DNA of 64,000 nt from Acidovorax sp. CF316 (lineage in GTDB: Bacteria > Pseudomonadota > Gammaproteobacteria > Burkholderiales > Burkholderiaceae_C), in the NCBI RefSeq assembly GCF_000276605.1, contig NZ_AKJX01000020.1:1-64000 (forward strand). Reading direction: 5' to 3'. This document shows, in pieces, positions 1-10,507 of this stretch. A program made the position numbers and the translations under genes. Within the stretch, counting starts at the first letter, position 1, and every line of letters starts with the position of its first letter. The notes beneath the pieces are model-generated. The model had not been told where the DNA came from, searched no databases, and saw only the letters and a program-made list of their open reading frames with translations.

Positions 1-78
1 GGGCTGCAGGGAAAACCCGAAGAATTTGGCCCACCTCTCTGTACTGAAAGCTCCCCGCCCCAGGGACCGTTCCGCCCT

Positions 79-90
79 CTCTATATAGAG
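79..90. repeat. 12-bp perfect palindrome
   Basis: CTCTATATAGAG reads the same on both strands and directly abuts the stop codon of the response regulator. The rest of positions 1-78 shows no gene or other signal I can support. Confidence 0.35.
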
Positions 91-1445
<1,355 letters not shown>

Positions 1446-1449
<4 letters not shown>

Positions 1450-3293
1450 GGAATGTCCTGTACAGCGGGGGTGGCGGCCACGCCAGGCACGCCTGGCAGG
1501 CCCACGGTGAATTCGGCGCCGCCTTGCGGCAGGTTGGCGGCGACCAGGGTGCCGCCCATGCCTTCGACGATGATGCGCGAAACGGCCAGCCCCAGGCCCA
1601 GCCCTTCGCCGGCCTTGGTGGTGTAGAACGGCTCGAACAGATGGGTCTGCACCTCGGGTGCCATGCCGCGGCCGGTATCGGCCACGCGCAGCTGCACGCG
1701 TCCATCGGCCTGCACCTCGGCGGCAAAGCGCACCTGGCGCACGGCCTGGTGCTGCACGGCGTCGAGCCCGTTGCGCAGCAGGTTCACCAGCACCTGCTCG
1801 AGCCGCGTGGCATCGGCCAGCACGCACAGCGACCCGTCGAAGGCATCGACCGCGATCTGCCCATCCACCGCCTGGCAACGCGGGGCCAGCAGCAGCAGGG
1901 CATGGTCCAGGGCCTCGCGCACGCTGCAGGGGTGCAGGGCCGGCGGCTCCTTGCGCGCAAAGCTCTTGAGCTGGCGCACGATGCGGCCCATGCGCTCGGC
2001 CAGCTGGCTGATGAGGCGCAGGTTCTCGGCCACGTCGTCCCCGCGCTGGCGCTGGTGCAGGGCGATGGCGTTGTCCGACAGGGTCTGCAGGGCGGCCAGG
2101 GGCTGGTTGAGCTCATGGCTCATGCCGGCCGCCATCTGGCCCAGCACGGCCAGCTTGCCGGCCTGCACCGCCGTGTCGCGCGTGCCGCGCACGATCTGCT
2201 CGGCCTGTTGCAGGTCGCGCACGCGGTCTTCCAGGGCGGTATTGGCGGCAGTGATCTCGCGTGTGCGCTGGGCGATCTGCTCCTCCAGCATGCCATGCGC
2301 TTCGCGCAGGCGCTCGGCGCTGGCGGCACGCTCGGCGCGGCCCTGCCGGTCGAGCCGGCGCAGCAGGGCCAGCCCGAGCACCAGCGCGGCGCACAGGCCG
2401 CCGGCCAGGCCGGCGACCAGCGCCTCCTGCCGGGCCGGGCGCTGGTCGGCCAGCAGCAGCATCTGCCAACCCAAGGGGCCCACACTGCGCGCCGCCACGC
2501 TGAAATCGCGCTGCGGGCCCGTCTGCTGCAGGCGCAGGGTATCGCCATCGACAGGGCGGGGGCCGCGGCCCTGCAAGGGGAGCAGCGGGTGGTTGCCATA
2601 CTGCTGCACCCCCTGCAGGCGGGTGCGCACCTGCGCCGGGATCGGGGCCAGCGTGCGGTAGCGCCAGGCGGGCTCGGTGCTCACGAAGACCACGCCCTCC
2701 GCATCCGCCAGCAGCACGGTGTCGCCACCCTCGGCCAGCGCCGCCTCGAAGGCATCGAGCGAGATCTTGACCGCCACCACGCCAGGCGCCGGCGCCTCGG
2801 GCGGCAGCGCCGAGGCCATGAAATAGCCCGCGCGGCCGGTCGTCACGCCTACGCCGAAGAAGCGGCCGATCTGCCCCTGCATGGCCGCCTCGAAATACGG
2901 GCGAAAACGGTAGTTCTCGCCGACGAAGCTGCTCGGCAGGTTCCAGTTGCTGGCCGCCAGGGTGAGGCCTTCGGTGTTCATCACATAGGCCGTGTCCACC
3001 CCGGCAAGCGCCACGGCCGAGGCCAGGTAGGCGTTGGCGGCCTGCAGGTTCTGCGCCGTGGGTTGCTGCAGGGCCAGGTTGGTGCGGCTGTTGAGCGCCA
3101 GCAGCGCGGGCAGCGCCTCGTTGCGCTGCAACAGCGACTCCAGGCTCTGGGCCGCAAACGCCAGGCGTTGCGTGGCAGCGCGCTGCTGCGCGGCCAGCTG
3201 GGCATCGAGCGACCAGCGGTAGGCCAGCGCGCCTGCGAACACGCAGGCCAGCAGTGCGATGCCGGAGCTCAGGAGGGAACGGGTGGGTTTCAA
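1446..3293 (-). CDS. dctB: DctB-type membrane sensor histidine kinase
   Basis: A 615-residue kinase. TM1 is at about 10-28, then a periplasmic sensor domain with the RFRPYF motif (129-134) typical of DctB double-PAS/Cache sensors, TM2 at about 290-311, a coiled-coil linker (320-375), and the H box MSHELNQPLA with His393. The ATP-binding domain has the DTGRGM and GEGLGLGLA motifs. It should sense a periplasmic carboxylate-like ligand and phosphorylate the response regulator encoded next, with which it shares an ATGA overlap. It lies divergent to a Bug-type solute-binding protein gene, which suggests that the binding protein and the kinase act on the same solute (inference). Confidence 0.9.
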
Positions 3294-3406
3294 GCGAGGG
3301 GCAAAAAAGATTCAACAGCGCAGCCACCATCCCGGGCGGCCAGGGCGCATTGTGCGCGGCCGCTGGCCCGCCGGCAGCGGGGCTATTTCGCTTGACAGGG
3401 CCCGCC

Positions 3407-3452
3407 GTCTGGAAATCCGCACAAAACGCTGATTCGCGTGTGGAAATCCGCC
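3407..3452 (+). promoter_or_regulatory. Tandem direct repeats, candidate activator site (UAS)
   Basis: The 11-mer TGGAAATCCGC occurs exactly at 3410-3420 and 3441-3451, a 31-bp period or about three helical turns. Both copies are preceded by GT. They sit about 105-145 bp upstream of the -24 element of the sigma-54 promoter, the usual place for an enhancer-binding protein. Binding by the adjacent DctD-type regulator is inferred. Confidence 0.55.
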
Positions 3453-3553
3453 GCTTTTGCGGCACATAGGCGATGGCTGGCGCAGCCCCAACGCCACCGC
3501 AAACCCAAGCCTGGCGCGGCCTGGATGGCCGCAAGCACCTGGGTCGCGGCGCC

Positions 3554-3568
3554 TGGCACACAAGCTGC
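3554..3568 (+). promoter_or_regulatory. Sigma-54 (-24/-12) promoter of the Bug gene
   Basis: TGGCACACAAGCTGC matches the RpoN consensus TGGCAC-N5-TTGC closely: a perfect TGGCAC, GG at 3555-3556 and GC at 3567-3568 separated by exactly 10 bases. Transcription would start near 3580 and give a leader of about 62 nt before the Bug start codon. A sigma-54 activator gene lies next door. No equally good sigma-70 site was seen in the 3294-3641 gap. Confidence 0.75.
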
Positions 3569-3641
3569 AAAACGCCAGGGCGGGCGGCACAGCCAACGCC
3601 GCCCGGCCTTTTCAACACCACAACCCGTCCGGAGACACCCT

Positions 3642-4628
3642 ATGACGAAATCCCCCTCCTTCAAGCTCGGCAGCGCCGTGGCCATTGCCGCCAGCCTGCT
3701 GGCCGGCGCCGCGCCCGCCCTGGCCCAGGACTACCCGAACAAGCCCGTGCGCCTGATCGTGCCCTTCGCCCCCGGCGGCACCACCGACATCGTGGCGCGT
3801 GTGGTCAGCCAGTCGCTGGGCACGGCACTGGGCCAGCCCGTGGTGGTGGACAACAAGGCCGGCGCCGGCGGCGTGGTGGGCGCGACCGAGATCGCGCGCG
3901 CCCCGGCCGATGGCTACACCCTGGGCGTGGCCACCGTGTCCAGCGTGGCCTCGGCCCCGGCCATCAACCCCGCTGTTAAGTACAACCCGCTCACGGACTT
4001 CACCTCCATCGTCAACATGGCCGCCACGCCGAATGTGCTGGCCGTGCACCCGAGCTTCGTGGCCAAGGACTTCAAGGCCTTCATGGCCGAAGTGAAGGCG
4101 CATCCCAACAAGTACTCGTTCGCCACCTCGGGCACGGGCGGCATCGGACACCTGCAGATGGAGCTGTTCAAGTCGCTCTCGGGCCTGGAGCTCGAGCACA
4201 TCGGCTACAAGGGTGCAGGCCCGGCCCTGAACGACGCGGTGGCCGGACAGGTGCCGATGATCTTCGACAACCTGCCCTCCGCCCTGCCCTTCATCAAGGA
4301 AAAGCGCCTGGTCGCGATTGCCGTGGCCGCGCCGCAGCGCCTGCCCTCGCTGCCCGACGTGCCGACCTTCAAGGAAGTGGGCTTCGAGCCCGTGAACCGC
4401 ATGGCCTTCTACGGCATCCACGGCCCCAAGAACCTGCCGCCTGCGGTGGTGGAGCGCATCTCGCAGGCCGTGCGCAAAACGCTGGAAGACCCGGCCGTGA
4501 AGAAGCGCATCGAGGAAACCGGCTCGCTGGTGGTGGGCAACACCCCGCAGGAGTTCACGGCCCAGACCAAGGCCGAGTTCGAGCTCTACAAGGGCGTAGT
4601 CGCCAAGCAGAAGCTCAAGCTGGATTGA
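3642..4628 (+). CDS. Bug/TctC-family tripartite tricarboxylate-type periplasmic binding protein
   Basis: A 328-residue secreted solute receptor. A signal peptide ends at ALA-QD (after residue 28), followed by the family hallmark YPNKPVRLIVPFAPGG and the central GTGGIGHLQ region. Length is normal for the family. The start at 3642 has GGAGA a few bases upstream and gives a clean signal peptide. Bug proteins bind carboxylates or amides for TctAB-type transporters or act as signalling partners of sensor kinases. No tctA or tctB gene is present nearby, so this is an orphan receptor, probably working with the divergent DctB-type kinase. A strong terminator follows. Confidence 0.92.
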   Translation: MTKSPSFKLGSAVAIAASLLAGAAPALAQDYPNKPVRLIVPFAPGGTTDIVARVVSQSLGTALGQPVVVDNKAGAGGVVGATEIARAPADGYTLGVATVSSVASAPAINPAVKYNPLTDFTSIVNMAATPNVLAVHPSFVAKDFKAFMAEVKAHPNKYSFATSGTGGIGHLQMELFKSLSGLELEHIGYKGAGPALNDAVAGQVPMIFDNLPSALPFIKEKRLVAIAVAAPQRLPSLPDVPTFKEVGFEPVNRMAFYGIHGPKNLPPAVVERISQAVRKTLEDPAVKKRIEETGSLVVGNTPQEFTAQTKAEFELYKGVVAKQKLKLD

Positions 4629-4669
4629 CAGAGCCGCATGCGGGGCGGCGGTCGCCCTGCATCGCCCGC

Positions 4670-4709
4670 AAAAAAACCGCCCGCGCCACACAGGCCCCGG
4701 GCGGTTTTT
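4670..4709. terminator. Bidirectional rho-independent terminator
   Basis: An inverted repeat with arms AAAACCGCCCG (4673-4683) and CGGGCGGTTTTT (4698-4709). The A tract on the left and T tract on the right allow it to stop transcription from both the Bug gene (+) and the convergent DUF3325 operon (-). Confidence 0.85.
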
Positions 4710-4722
4710 CACAGAAGGAAGT

Positions 4723-5064
4723 TCAGCGCGGACCGGCAGGCGCCGGTGCCGAACGCACCCAGGCCACCAGGGGGGCCAGCAGGCGCGGCTTCCAGGACAG
4801 GGTGAAGGCAATGGTCAGCGCCGAGCCGGCCAGCACCATGAACCACACCAGCGAAGCCATGGAGCCGTGGTCCACGGACAGGCACACGGCCAGAGACGCC
4901 GCCACCACGGCGGCGCCCAGCCAGCGCAGCAGCACCACCGTGCCACGGCCCGCAGGCACAGGGCCGCGCACCTGCTCCCAGTGCACGTCCATCGACAGCG
5001 CCAGCCAGGCCAGGCCGGTCACATTGGCCAGCAGGGCCACCACATAGAGCAGCGCATCAGGCAT
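4723..5064 (-). CDS. DUF3325-family inner-membrane protein
   Basis: A 113-residue very hydrophobic protein with about three membrane segments. It is the last gene of a three-gene set with a PepSY protein and a DUF3649 protein, the usual company of DUF3325, which is found in iron/siderophore uptake operons of beta- and gammaproteobacteria. Its ATG overlaps the end of the PepSY gene by 8 bases, implying translational coupling. Biochemical role unknown. Confidence 0.8.
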   Translation of the reverse strand: MPDALLYVVALLANVTGLAWLALSMDVHWEQVRGPVPAGRGTVVLLRWLGAAVVAASLAVCLSVDHGSMASLVWFMVLAGSALTIAFTLSWKPRLLAPLVAWVRSAPAPAGPR

Positions 5065-6727
5065 TGGCCACCTCCGGCGACGAGCCCCCCGCGGCCGCCA
5101 CCGGGGCGCCCGCCTCGCGGCGCCGCAGCCTGCGGGCCGCGACCACGGCCAGCGCGGCGGCCGCCAGCAGCGACAGGTCCACCCCCGCCACGGGCCAGTA
5201 GCCATTGCCGATGGTGCGCAGCAGGTGGTCGCCGGTGGTCACCCAGTTGAGCAGCACGGCCGCCACGGCCAGCGCGGCCGCGGCCCAGCACTGTTCGGCC
5301 CAGGCCGGGGACATGCGCCCCTGGGCCATGGGCGCGGTGCGCCAGAGGGCGTGCGCGCAGGCCAGCACCCAGGCGCCCCAGAAGATGGTCTGCTCGACAC
5401 TGCCGCGCGCGGGCAGGTCGGTGGGCAGCAGGCGGTTGCCGATCAGCATCGAGAAGGCGGCGATCAACATGCCAGTGACGGTGGTGACGGCAAAGGCATC
5501 CACCCAGCGCGCCCCGCTCACACCCTGCTTGGCGTGCTGGCGCTTGCGCTTTTCCACGAAGAAGATGAAGCCCGTGGCAATGCACACGCAGCCCGACAGC
5601 CCGCCCAGCACGTAGAGCCAGCGCAGAAGCCAGTGGCGGAAGTGCTGCAGGTGCAGGCCCGTGAGGAAGTTGTTGATGCCCGCCACCACGGTGACGGGCG
5701 GGTCTTCACGGATCAGCTCGCCCGTCGATCCCTTGAAGTGGATGCCCTCGCCCGTGAGCGTCACGCGGTCGGTGCCGGCGCGGTACACGCTGACATAGGC
5801 ATTGGCATCGCCCACATGCTGCACGGACAGAAAGCCCACGTCGCCGGCCATGCCCTTGGCGGCCCAGCGGCGCTGGGCCTCGGCCACCATGGCGTCCACC
5901 GACGCGAGGGTGGCAGGTACGCCGGCCTTCTCATGCGGCAAGCCAGTTTCCTTGGCTTCGTGCTTTTCGTGCAGCTCGTGCAGGGGGTCGAGCTGGGTGT
6001 GGGTGACGGGGAAGTAGATGCCCCCGAAGATGACCAGCCCCGACAGCGCGAAGATGAAGTGGAACGGCAGCGCCACCACGCCCGTGAGGTTGTGCAGATC
6101 AAGCGCGCTGCGCTGGGTGTGCTTCTTCGGGCGGAAGGTGAACAGCTCACGGAAGATCTTGCGGTGCATCACCACGCCGCTGACCAGGGCCACCATCATG
6201 ATGAGGGCGGCAAAACCGACGATCCAATAGCCCAGGTTCTTCCACTCCAGGTGCAGGCTGTAGTGCAGCGGGTAGAAGAACTGGCTGCCGATCTTCAGGT
6301 GGTCATCGGGCAGCGCCGCGCCCGTGCGCGGGTCGATGGTGCGGATGCCGAAGACCTCATCGTCCTTGTTCTTGGCATGGGGCAGCTCGTGGCCCGAGAA
6401 GATGCCCAGCACCGGGTCGCGGTGGGTGGTGTAGGCGCCCCAGCGCTTGACCGGGAAGGTCTCGGCCATGGCGCCGTTGACACGGCTGCGCGCCTGCTCG
6501 ATGGCCTCGGGCGTGGGCTTCATGTCCTGGAACACGGGCAGCAGGATCTTGTCGAACGAGGGCATGGGCTGCGGCGCAAAGCGCGTGCTGGGGATGGCCC
6601 AGCGGTCGATCTCGCGGTCGAACACCGACAGCGAACCGAAGAAGAACACCACCATGAGCACGAAGCCCATCACCAGGCCGAACCAGGTGTGCAGCCAGGC
6701 CATGGTCAGCCGGAAATTGGGGAACAT
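5057..6727 (-). CDS. PepSY-associated transmembrane protein (iron-uptake type)
   Basis: A 556-residue inner-membrane protein of the PepSY-TM type. The N-terminal segment WLHTWFGLVMGFVLMVVFF is typical, followed by a large periplasmic PepSY region, a central membrane pair, HDLHN-like LDLHNLTGV and PFHFIFALSGLVIF motifs, and four or more C-terminal helices. Relatives are proposed ferric-siderophore reductases. The start at 6727 has AGGAG spaced 9 nt upstream; in-frame codons further upstream give a charged tail before the first membrane helix and are less likely. It lies between DUF3649 and DUF3325 genes. No TonB-dependent receptor is in the window. Confidence 0.88.
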   Translation of the reverse strand: MFPNFRLTMAWLHTWFGLVMGFVLMVVFFFGSLSVFDREIDRWAIPSTRFAPQPMPSFDKILLPVFQDMKPTPEAIEQARSRVNGAMAETFPVKRWGAYTTHRDPVLGIFSGHELPHAKNKDDEVFGIRTIDPRTGAALPDDHLKIGSQFFYPLHYSLHLEWKNLGYWIVGFAALIMMVALVSGVVMHRKIFRELFTFRPKKHTQRSALDLHNLTGVVALPFHFIFALSGLVIFGGIYFPVTHTQLDPLHELHEKHEAKETGLPHEKAGVPATLASVDAMVAEAQRRWAAKGMAGDVGFLSVQHVGDANAYVSVYRAGTDRVTLTGEGIHFKGSTGELIREDPPVTVVAGINNFLTGLHLQHFRHWLLRWLYVLGGLSGCVCIATGFIFFVEKRKRQHAKQGVSGARWVDAFAVTTVTGMLIAAFSMLIGNRLLPTDLPARGSVEQTIFWGAWVLACAHALWRTAPMAQGRMSPAWAEQCWAAAALAVAAVLLNWVTTGDHLLRTIGNGYWPVAGVDLSLLAAAALAVVAARRLRRREAGAPVAAAGGSSPEVANA

Positions 6728-6782
6728 CGAAAAATCTCCTGGCGCGCGATCCCTCTCTTCGGAACCGCGCCGCAAAAAAGGA

Positions 6783-7079
6783 TCAGAGCAGGGCTTTCTG
6801 GACCAGGGATGCAGCCCCCGCCATCAGGGCACCGCCACCGGCCAGCACCAGCCACACGCGCAACAGGCTGGCGGAGCAAAAGGCCCACAGAAAAGCCACC
6901 AGCAGCACCACGAAGCCCAGGATGTAGCTCAGCGCCTCGGCATCATGGAACGGCATGCCCGCCGCGAACATCGTGCCCACCACCAGCGCGATGAAGCCCC
7001 AGGTGAACGCGTAGCTGCCCAAGGTGCCCGCAGCGATGCGCGAGACGAGGTGCAGACGGGAAGCGGTGCTGGTGGCCAT
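6783..7079 (-). CDS. DUF3649-family small membrane protein
   Basis: A 98-residue protein with three predicted membrane helices and the conserved segment GSYAFTWGF, characteristic of DUF3649. It is the promoter-proximal gene of the DUF3649-PepSY-DUF3325 set. Family members occur in siderophore or iron uptake operons; the molecular role is not known. A candidate Fur box lies about 25 bp upstream of the start. Confidence 0.82.
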   Translation of the reverse strand: MATSTASRLHLVSRIAAGTLGSYAFTWGFIALVVGTMFAAGMPFHDAEALSYILGFVVLLVAFLWAFCSASLLRVWLVLAGGGALMAGAASLVQKALL

Positions 7080-7103
7080 GGGGTGCTGGAGGGCTAATCA
7101 AGG

Positions 7104-7123
7104 AATGCGAGTGATTCGCGATT
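7104..7123 (-). promoter_or_regulatory. Candidate Fur box
   Basis: AATGCGAGTGATTCGCGATT is an imperfect inverted repeat around TGCGA-GT-GATTCGCG and resembles betaproteobacterial Fur sites of the type TGCGAATGATTCGCA. Its place just upstream of an iron-uptake-type operon fits Fur control. No binding data; pattern match only. Confidence 0.5.
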
Positions 7124-7293
7124 ATGCAGTGCACCTCCGGGTAACCCCTTGGTGCGTAGGGGCTGCCGCGCTTCTTGCCGCGCCATGTCCGTAACACCCT
7201 GGCACTAACATTTCGTCACACATACACCAATACGCGGCACAATGGTCGCAACGCAGCACCTGTGGCCTTGCCTCTGAAGGCCGCCCCGCTTCC

Positions 7294-8667
7294 ATGCACA
7301 GCATTTCCTCAGAGAACGTCGTCGACCTGCTGCTCGACGCCGTCTGCATCGTGGACCCCGACAGCCGCGTGCTGTTCGTGAGCCCGGCATTCGAGCGCAT
7401 CTTCGGCTACCGGCCCGACGAAGTCGTGGGCCTGCGCATGCTGGACCTGGTGCACCCCGAGGACCGTGGCACCACCGAACGCCAGGCCCAGTCCATCATG
7501 CAGGGTGAGCTGCAGCTGCATTTCGAGAACCGCTATGTGCGCAAGGACGGCGGCATCGCGCACATCCGCTGGACCGCGCGCTGGCTCGAGGAACGGCAGG
7601 TGCGCCTGGCCGTGGCCCACGACATCACCGAGCGCAAGAACATCGAGGTGATGCACGCTGCCATCTACGCCATCTCGGAGGCGGCCCACACCGCCAAGGA
7701 CCTGATCGCGCTGTTCGAACACATCCACCAGGTCATCGGGCAACTGCTGGCGGCCGTGAACTTCTCGGTAGTGCTGTACGACGCGAACCAGGACCTGCTG
7801 AGCTACCCCTACCATGTCAACGAGCGCCACCCCACCCCCGGCACGCTGGCGCTGGCGGGCGATGCCCTGTGCGCCGAGGTCATCCGCAGCGGGCAGTCGC
7901 TGCTGCTCACCCCCGCCACCCGCGCCGCACTGCCTGCCCACCTGCAGCCAGCCACCGGCGAAGGGGCGCCCCTGTACTGGCTGGGCGCACCGCTGCACAC
8001 GCACAAGGGTGCCATCGGCGCGCTGGTGCTGCAGGGCTACACCGAGCACGCACCCTACACCGAGAAGGACAAGGAGCTGCTGCAGTTCGTCTCCACCCAG
8101 GTCGCGGCGGCCATCGAACGCAAGCAGATGCACGAACGGCTGGCGCACATGGCGCAGTACGACCAGCTCACGCACCTGCCCAACCGCCAGCTGTTCCTGG
8201 ACCGGCTCAAGACCGCCCTGGCCCGCGCGCGGCGCGACCAGAGCCTGCTGTCGCTGATGTTCATCGACCTGGACCGCTTCAAGGAGGTGAACGACACCCT
8301 GGGCCACGCCATGGGCGACCTGCTGCTGCAGCGCGTAGCGCAGCGCCTGCTCGAATGCGTGCGCGGCTCGGACACCGTGGCGCGCATCGGCGGCGATGAG
8401 TTCGTGGTGCTGCTCGAAGGCGGCCACGCGCGCGAGCACGCCCACGCCGTGGCCGAGAAGATCCTGGCGGCGTTCGGCCTCCCTTTCGATCTGGAGGGCC
8501 GGGCGGCGCACATACAGCCCAGCATCGGCGTCGCCATCTACCCCGACCATGGCCGTGAGGAGCACCACCTGCTGGTGCATGCGGACGAGGCCATGTATGT
8601 CTCCAAGAAGAACGGCGGCAACCAGGTGCACACCGCGGCACCGCCCGCCGCGGCCAAAGCGGCCTGA
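7294..8667 (+). CDS. PAS-GAF-GGDEF diguanylate cyclase
   Basis: A 457-residue cytosolic protein. PAS domain at about 5-118 (ends with the DITERK linker), GAF domain at about 130-275, and GGDEF domain from about 285. The active-site GGDEF is intact (366-370), and an RGSD inhibitory I-site (357-360) lies five residues ahead of it, so product feedback is expected. There is no EAL domain and no membrane segment. It should make cyclic di-GMP in response to signals bound by PAS or GAF. Cyclic di-GMP often controls pilus systems such as the one downstream, but no link is visible here beyond the general one. Confidence 0.92.
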   Translation: MHSISSENVVDLLLDAVCIVDPDSRVLFVSPAFERIFGYRPDEVVGLRMLDLVHPEDRGTTERQAQSIMQGELQLHFENRYVRKDGGIAHIRWTARWLEERQVRLAVAHDITERKNIEVMHAAIYAISEAAHTAKDLIALFEHIHQVIGQLLAAVNFSVVLYDANQDLLSYPYHVNERHPTPGTLALAGDALCAEVIRSGQSLLLTPATRAALPAHLQPATGEGAPLYWLGAPLHTHKGAIGALVLQGYTEHAPYTEKDKELLQFVSTQVAAAIERKQMHERLAHMAQYDQLTHLPNRQLFLDRLKTALARARRDQSLLSLMFIDLDRFKEVNDTLGHAMGDLLLQRVAQRLLECVRGSDTVARIGGDEFVVLLEGGHAREHAHAVAEKILAAFGLPFDLEGRAAHIQPSIGVAIYPDHGREEHHLLVHADEAMYVSKKNGGNQVHTAAPPAAAKAA

Positions 8668-8682
8668 GGCACCCCACCCACC

Positions 8683-9228
8683 ATGGCCCCGCCAGCAGCA
8701 TCCAGCACCGGCGACGCACCGATCGAGGTGGTCGACTACCAGCCCGGCTGGCCGGCCCTGTTCGAGGCCGAGCGCCAACGGCTGCAGGAGGTGCTGGCGC
8801 CCTGGCTGGCAGGGCCGGTGGAGCATATCGGCAGCACCGCCGTGCCGGGCCTGCCCGCCAAGCCCATCATCGACATCATGGCGCCGGTGCACTCGCTGGC
8901 AGGGTCGACCGAGGCCATCGCCGCACTCGGCACGCTGGACTATCTGCACTACCCCTACAAGCCGCAGCAGATGCACTGGTTCTGCAAGCCCAGCCCGGCC
9001 CACCGCACCCACCACCTGCACCTGGTGCCCATGGGCAGCGCCCTGTGGCAGCAACGCCTGGCATTCAGGGATGCGCTGCGCGGCAGTGCCGGGCTGACCG
9101 CACGCTATGCGGCGCTCAAGCGCCAACTGGCGCTGCAGTACCGGCACGACCGCGAGGGCTACACCGAGGCCAAGGGGCCGTTCATCGCCGAGGTACTGGC
9201 CCTGCCCGGCCCAGGAAAGCCTGCGTAA
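8683..9228 (+). CDS. GrpB family (UPF0157) protein
   Basis: A 181-residue protein with the family hallmarks VDYQPGWPALFEAE near the N-terminus, VEHIGSTAVPGLPAKPIIDI, and the later HLHLVP. GrpB proteins have a nucleotidyltransferase-like fold and are often linked to coenzyme A biosynthesis enzymes; the function is not established. It follows the cyclase gene by 15 bp and is probably co-transcribed. Confidence 0.88.
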   Translation: MAPPAASSTGDAPIEVVDYQPGWPALFEAERQRLQEVLAPWLAGPVEHIGSTAVPGLPAKPIIDIMAPVHSLAGSTEAIAALGTLDYLHYPYKPQQMHWFCKPSPAHRTHHLHLVPMGSALWQQRLAFRDALRGSAGLTARYAALKRQLALQYRHDREGYTEAKGPFIAEVLALPGPGKPA

Positions 9229-9326
9229 TCCCCTCGCCGCAAGCGGCCTCCGCGGGGGCCGAGGGCCACACACCGCACAATCGGCGCACTACAACCATCC
9301 CACGAGGGCGCCCTGCCCCGCCTGCC

Positions 9327-9794
9327 ATGCTCTACGCCGCACTGAAGTTCGTCCACGTCCTGTCCCTCATCGTCTGGATCGGCGGCATGGTCTTCGCCCA
9401 TTTCTTCCTGCGCCCCGCCACCCTCTCGCTGGAGCCACCGCAGCGCGTTCGGCTGATGCACGACGTGCTGCAGCGCTTCTTCACTGCCGTGTCGGTGGCC
9501 GTGGTGCTGGTGCTGGGCTCGGGCCTGTGGATGATCGGCAACGTGGCCCGGGCCGCGGCCCAGTCGGGCGGGCGCTTTGCCATGCCGCTGTCGTGGACCC
9601 TCATGGCCACCATCGGCTTGGTGATGATGGCCATCTTCGGCCATGTCCGCTTTGCGCTGTTCAAGCGGCTGCGCGTGGCCGTGGCGGCTGCGGACTGGGC
9701 GGCGGGCGGCAAGGCGCTGGCTTCCATCCGCACCCTGGTGGGCGTGAACCTGGCACTGGGAGTGCTCACCGTGGCGCTCGTGTTCCTGCTGTAA
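9327..9794 (+). CDS. CopD-like four-helix membrane protein
   Basis: A 155-residue protein with four membrane helices; the first carries LKFVHVLSLIVWIGGMVF, the His/Trp/Gly pattern seen in CopD and related small membrane proteins. It is close to DUF4149/CopD-type proteins, so a copper or haem role is only possible. The ATG at 9327 is chosen because it starts directly at the first helix. Confidence 0.7.
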   Translation: MLYAALKFVHVLSLIVWIGGMVFAHFFLRPATLSLEPPQRVRLMHDVLQRFFTAVSVAVVLVLGSGLWMIGNVARAAAQSGGRFAMPLSWTLMATIGLVMMAIFGHVRFALFKRLRVAVAAADWAAGGKALASIRTLVGVNLALGVLTVALVFLL

Positions 9795-9803
9795 TCCGTA
9801 TCC

Positions 9804-10493
9804 ATGCACCTCACCCGGACCCTGCTGCTGCGCGTCGCCCTTGCGTTCATCGCGGGCGGCCTGCTGGCGGCCGGTGCCGTGTGGTGGGCCGCACGCGAGC
9901 GGGTGGCCCTGCTGCAAAGTGAGGTGCGCGCGCAAAGCCAGGAGCTGTTGGGCTACACGCGCTACACCAGCTACCTCACGGTGGGCAAGCAGTCGCTGGC
10001 CGAGCAGATGAAGCTGCTCTCGGCCACCGTGGTGCGCGAGGAAGGCAGCACGCAGATCATCGAGAAGTCGCTGCTGGGCCTGGCCTCCACGGGCGTGGTG
10101 GCGGTGACCTACACGGCCGAGTACGCCTTCGGCTTCGACCTCGGGCCCGACCAGTACGACCTCAAGGCCACGGACAAGGGCATCGAGGTGCACGTGAACC
10201 CGCCCCGGCTGGTGGCCACCCCGGCCGTCACCAACCTGCGCCACCGCGTGGTCTCGGGCGGCCTGCTCACCGACGAAAAGGCGGCCATCATCCGCCTGCA
10301 GGAAGAAGCCGCCAGGCGCGCCCGGCAGCAGGGCCAGGCCATGGCCTCCGAGCCGGCGGTGGTGGCACTGTGCGAGAAGAGCCTCACGGCGTTTCTCTAC
10401 GCCTTTCTCGAAAAGCAACCCGGCGTGAAAAGCGTGCCGCGCATCACGGTGGTCTACCGCCAGCCGCCCAAGGCGGCCTCCACCGCACAGTAG
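9804..10493 (+). CDS. DUF4230-like membrane-anchored protein
   Basis: A 229-residue protein. One N-terminal membrane helix (about 8-30) is followed by an external domain with AVTYTAEYAFGFDL, the NPPRLVAT strand and a C-terminal helical part, a pattern like DUF4230. Nine bases separate it from the CopD-like gene, so it is probably in the same transcript. It converges with the transporter gene ending at 10508, leaving only 14 bp between them. Function unknown. Confidence 0.6.
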   Translation: MHLTRTLLLRVALAFIAGGLLAAGAVWWAARERVALLQSEVRAQSQELLGYTRYTSYLTVGKQSLAEQMKLLSATVVREEGSTQIIEKSLLGLASTGVVAVTYTAEYAFGFDLGPDQYDLKATDKGIEVHVNPPRLVATPAVTNLRHRVVSGGLLTDEKAAIIRLQEEAARRARQQGQAMASEPAVVALCEKSLTAFLYAFLEKQPGVKSVPRITVVYRQPPKAASTAQ

Positions 10494-10507
10494 GCAGTAG
10501 GCGCAGC

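Noticed and set aside
3392-3397. TTGACA as a sigma-70 -35 box for the Bug gene
   Set aside because: No acceptable -10 at 16-18 bp; the sigma-54 site at 3554 is far better supported.
5225-6994. Open frame of 589 codons opposite the PepSY gene
   Set aside because: Antisense shadow with His/Gln/Arg-rich content; the opposite strand encodes a recognisable membrane protein.
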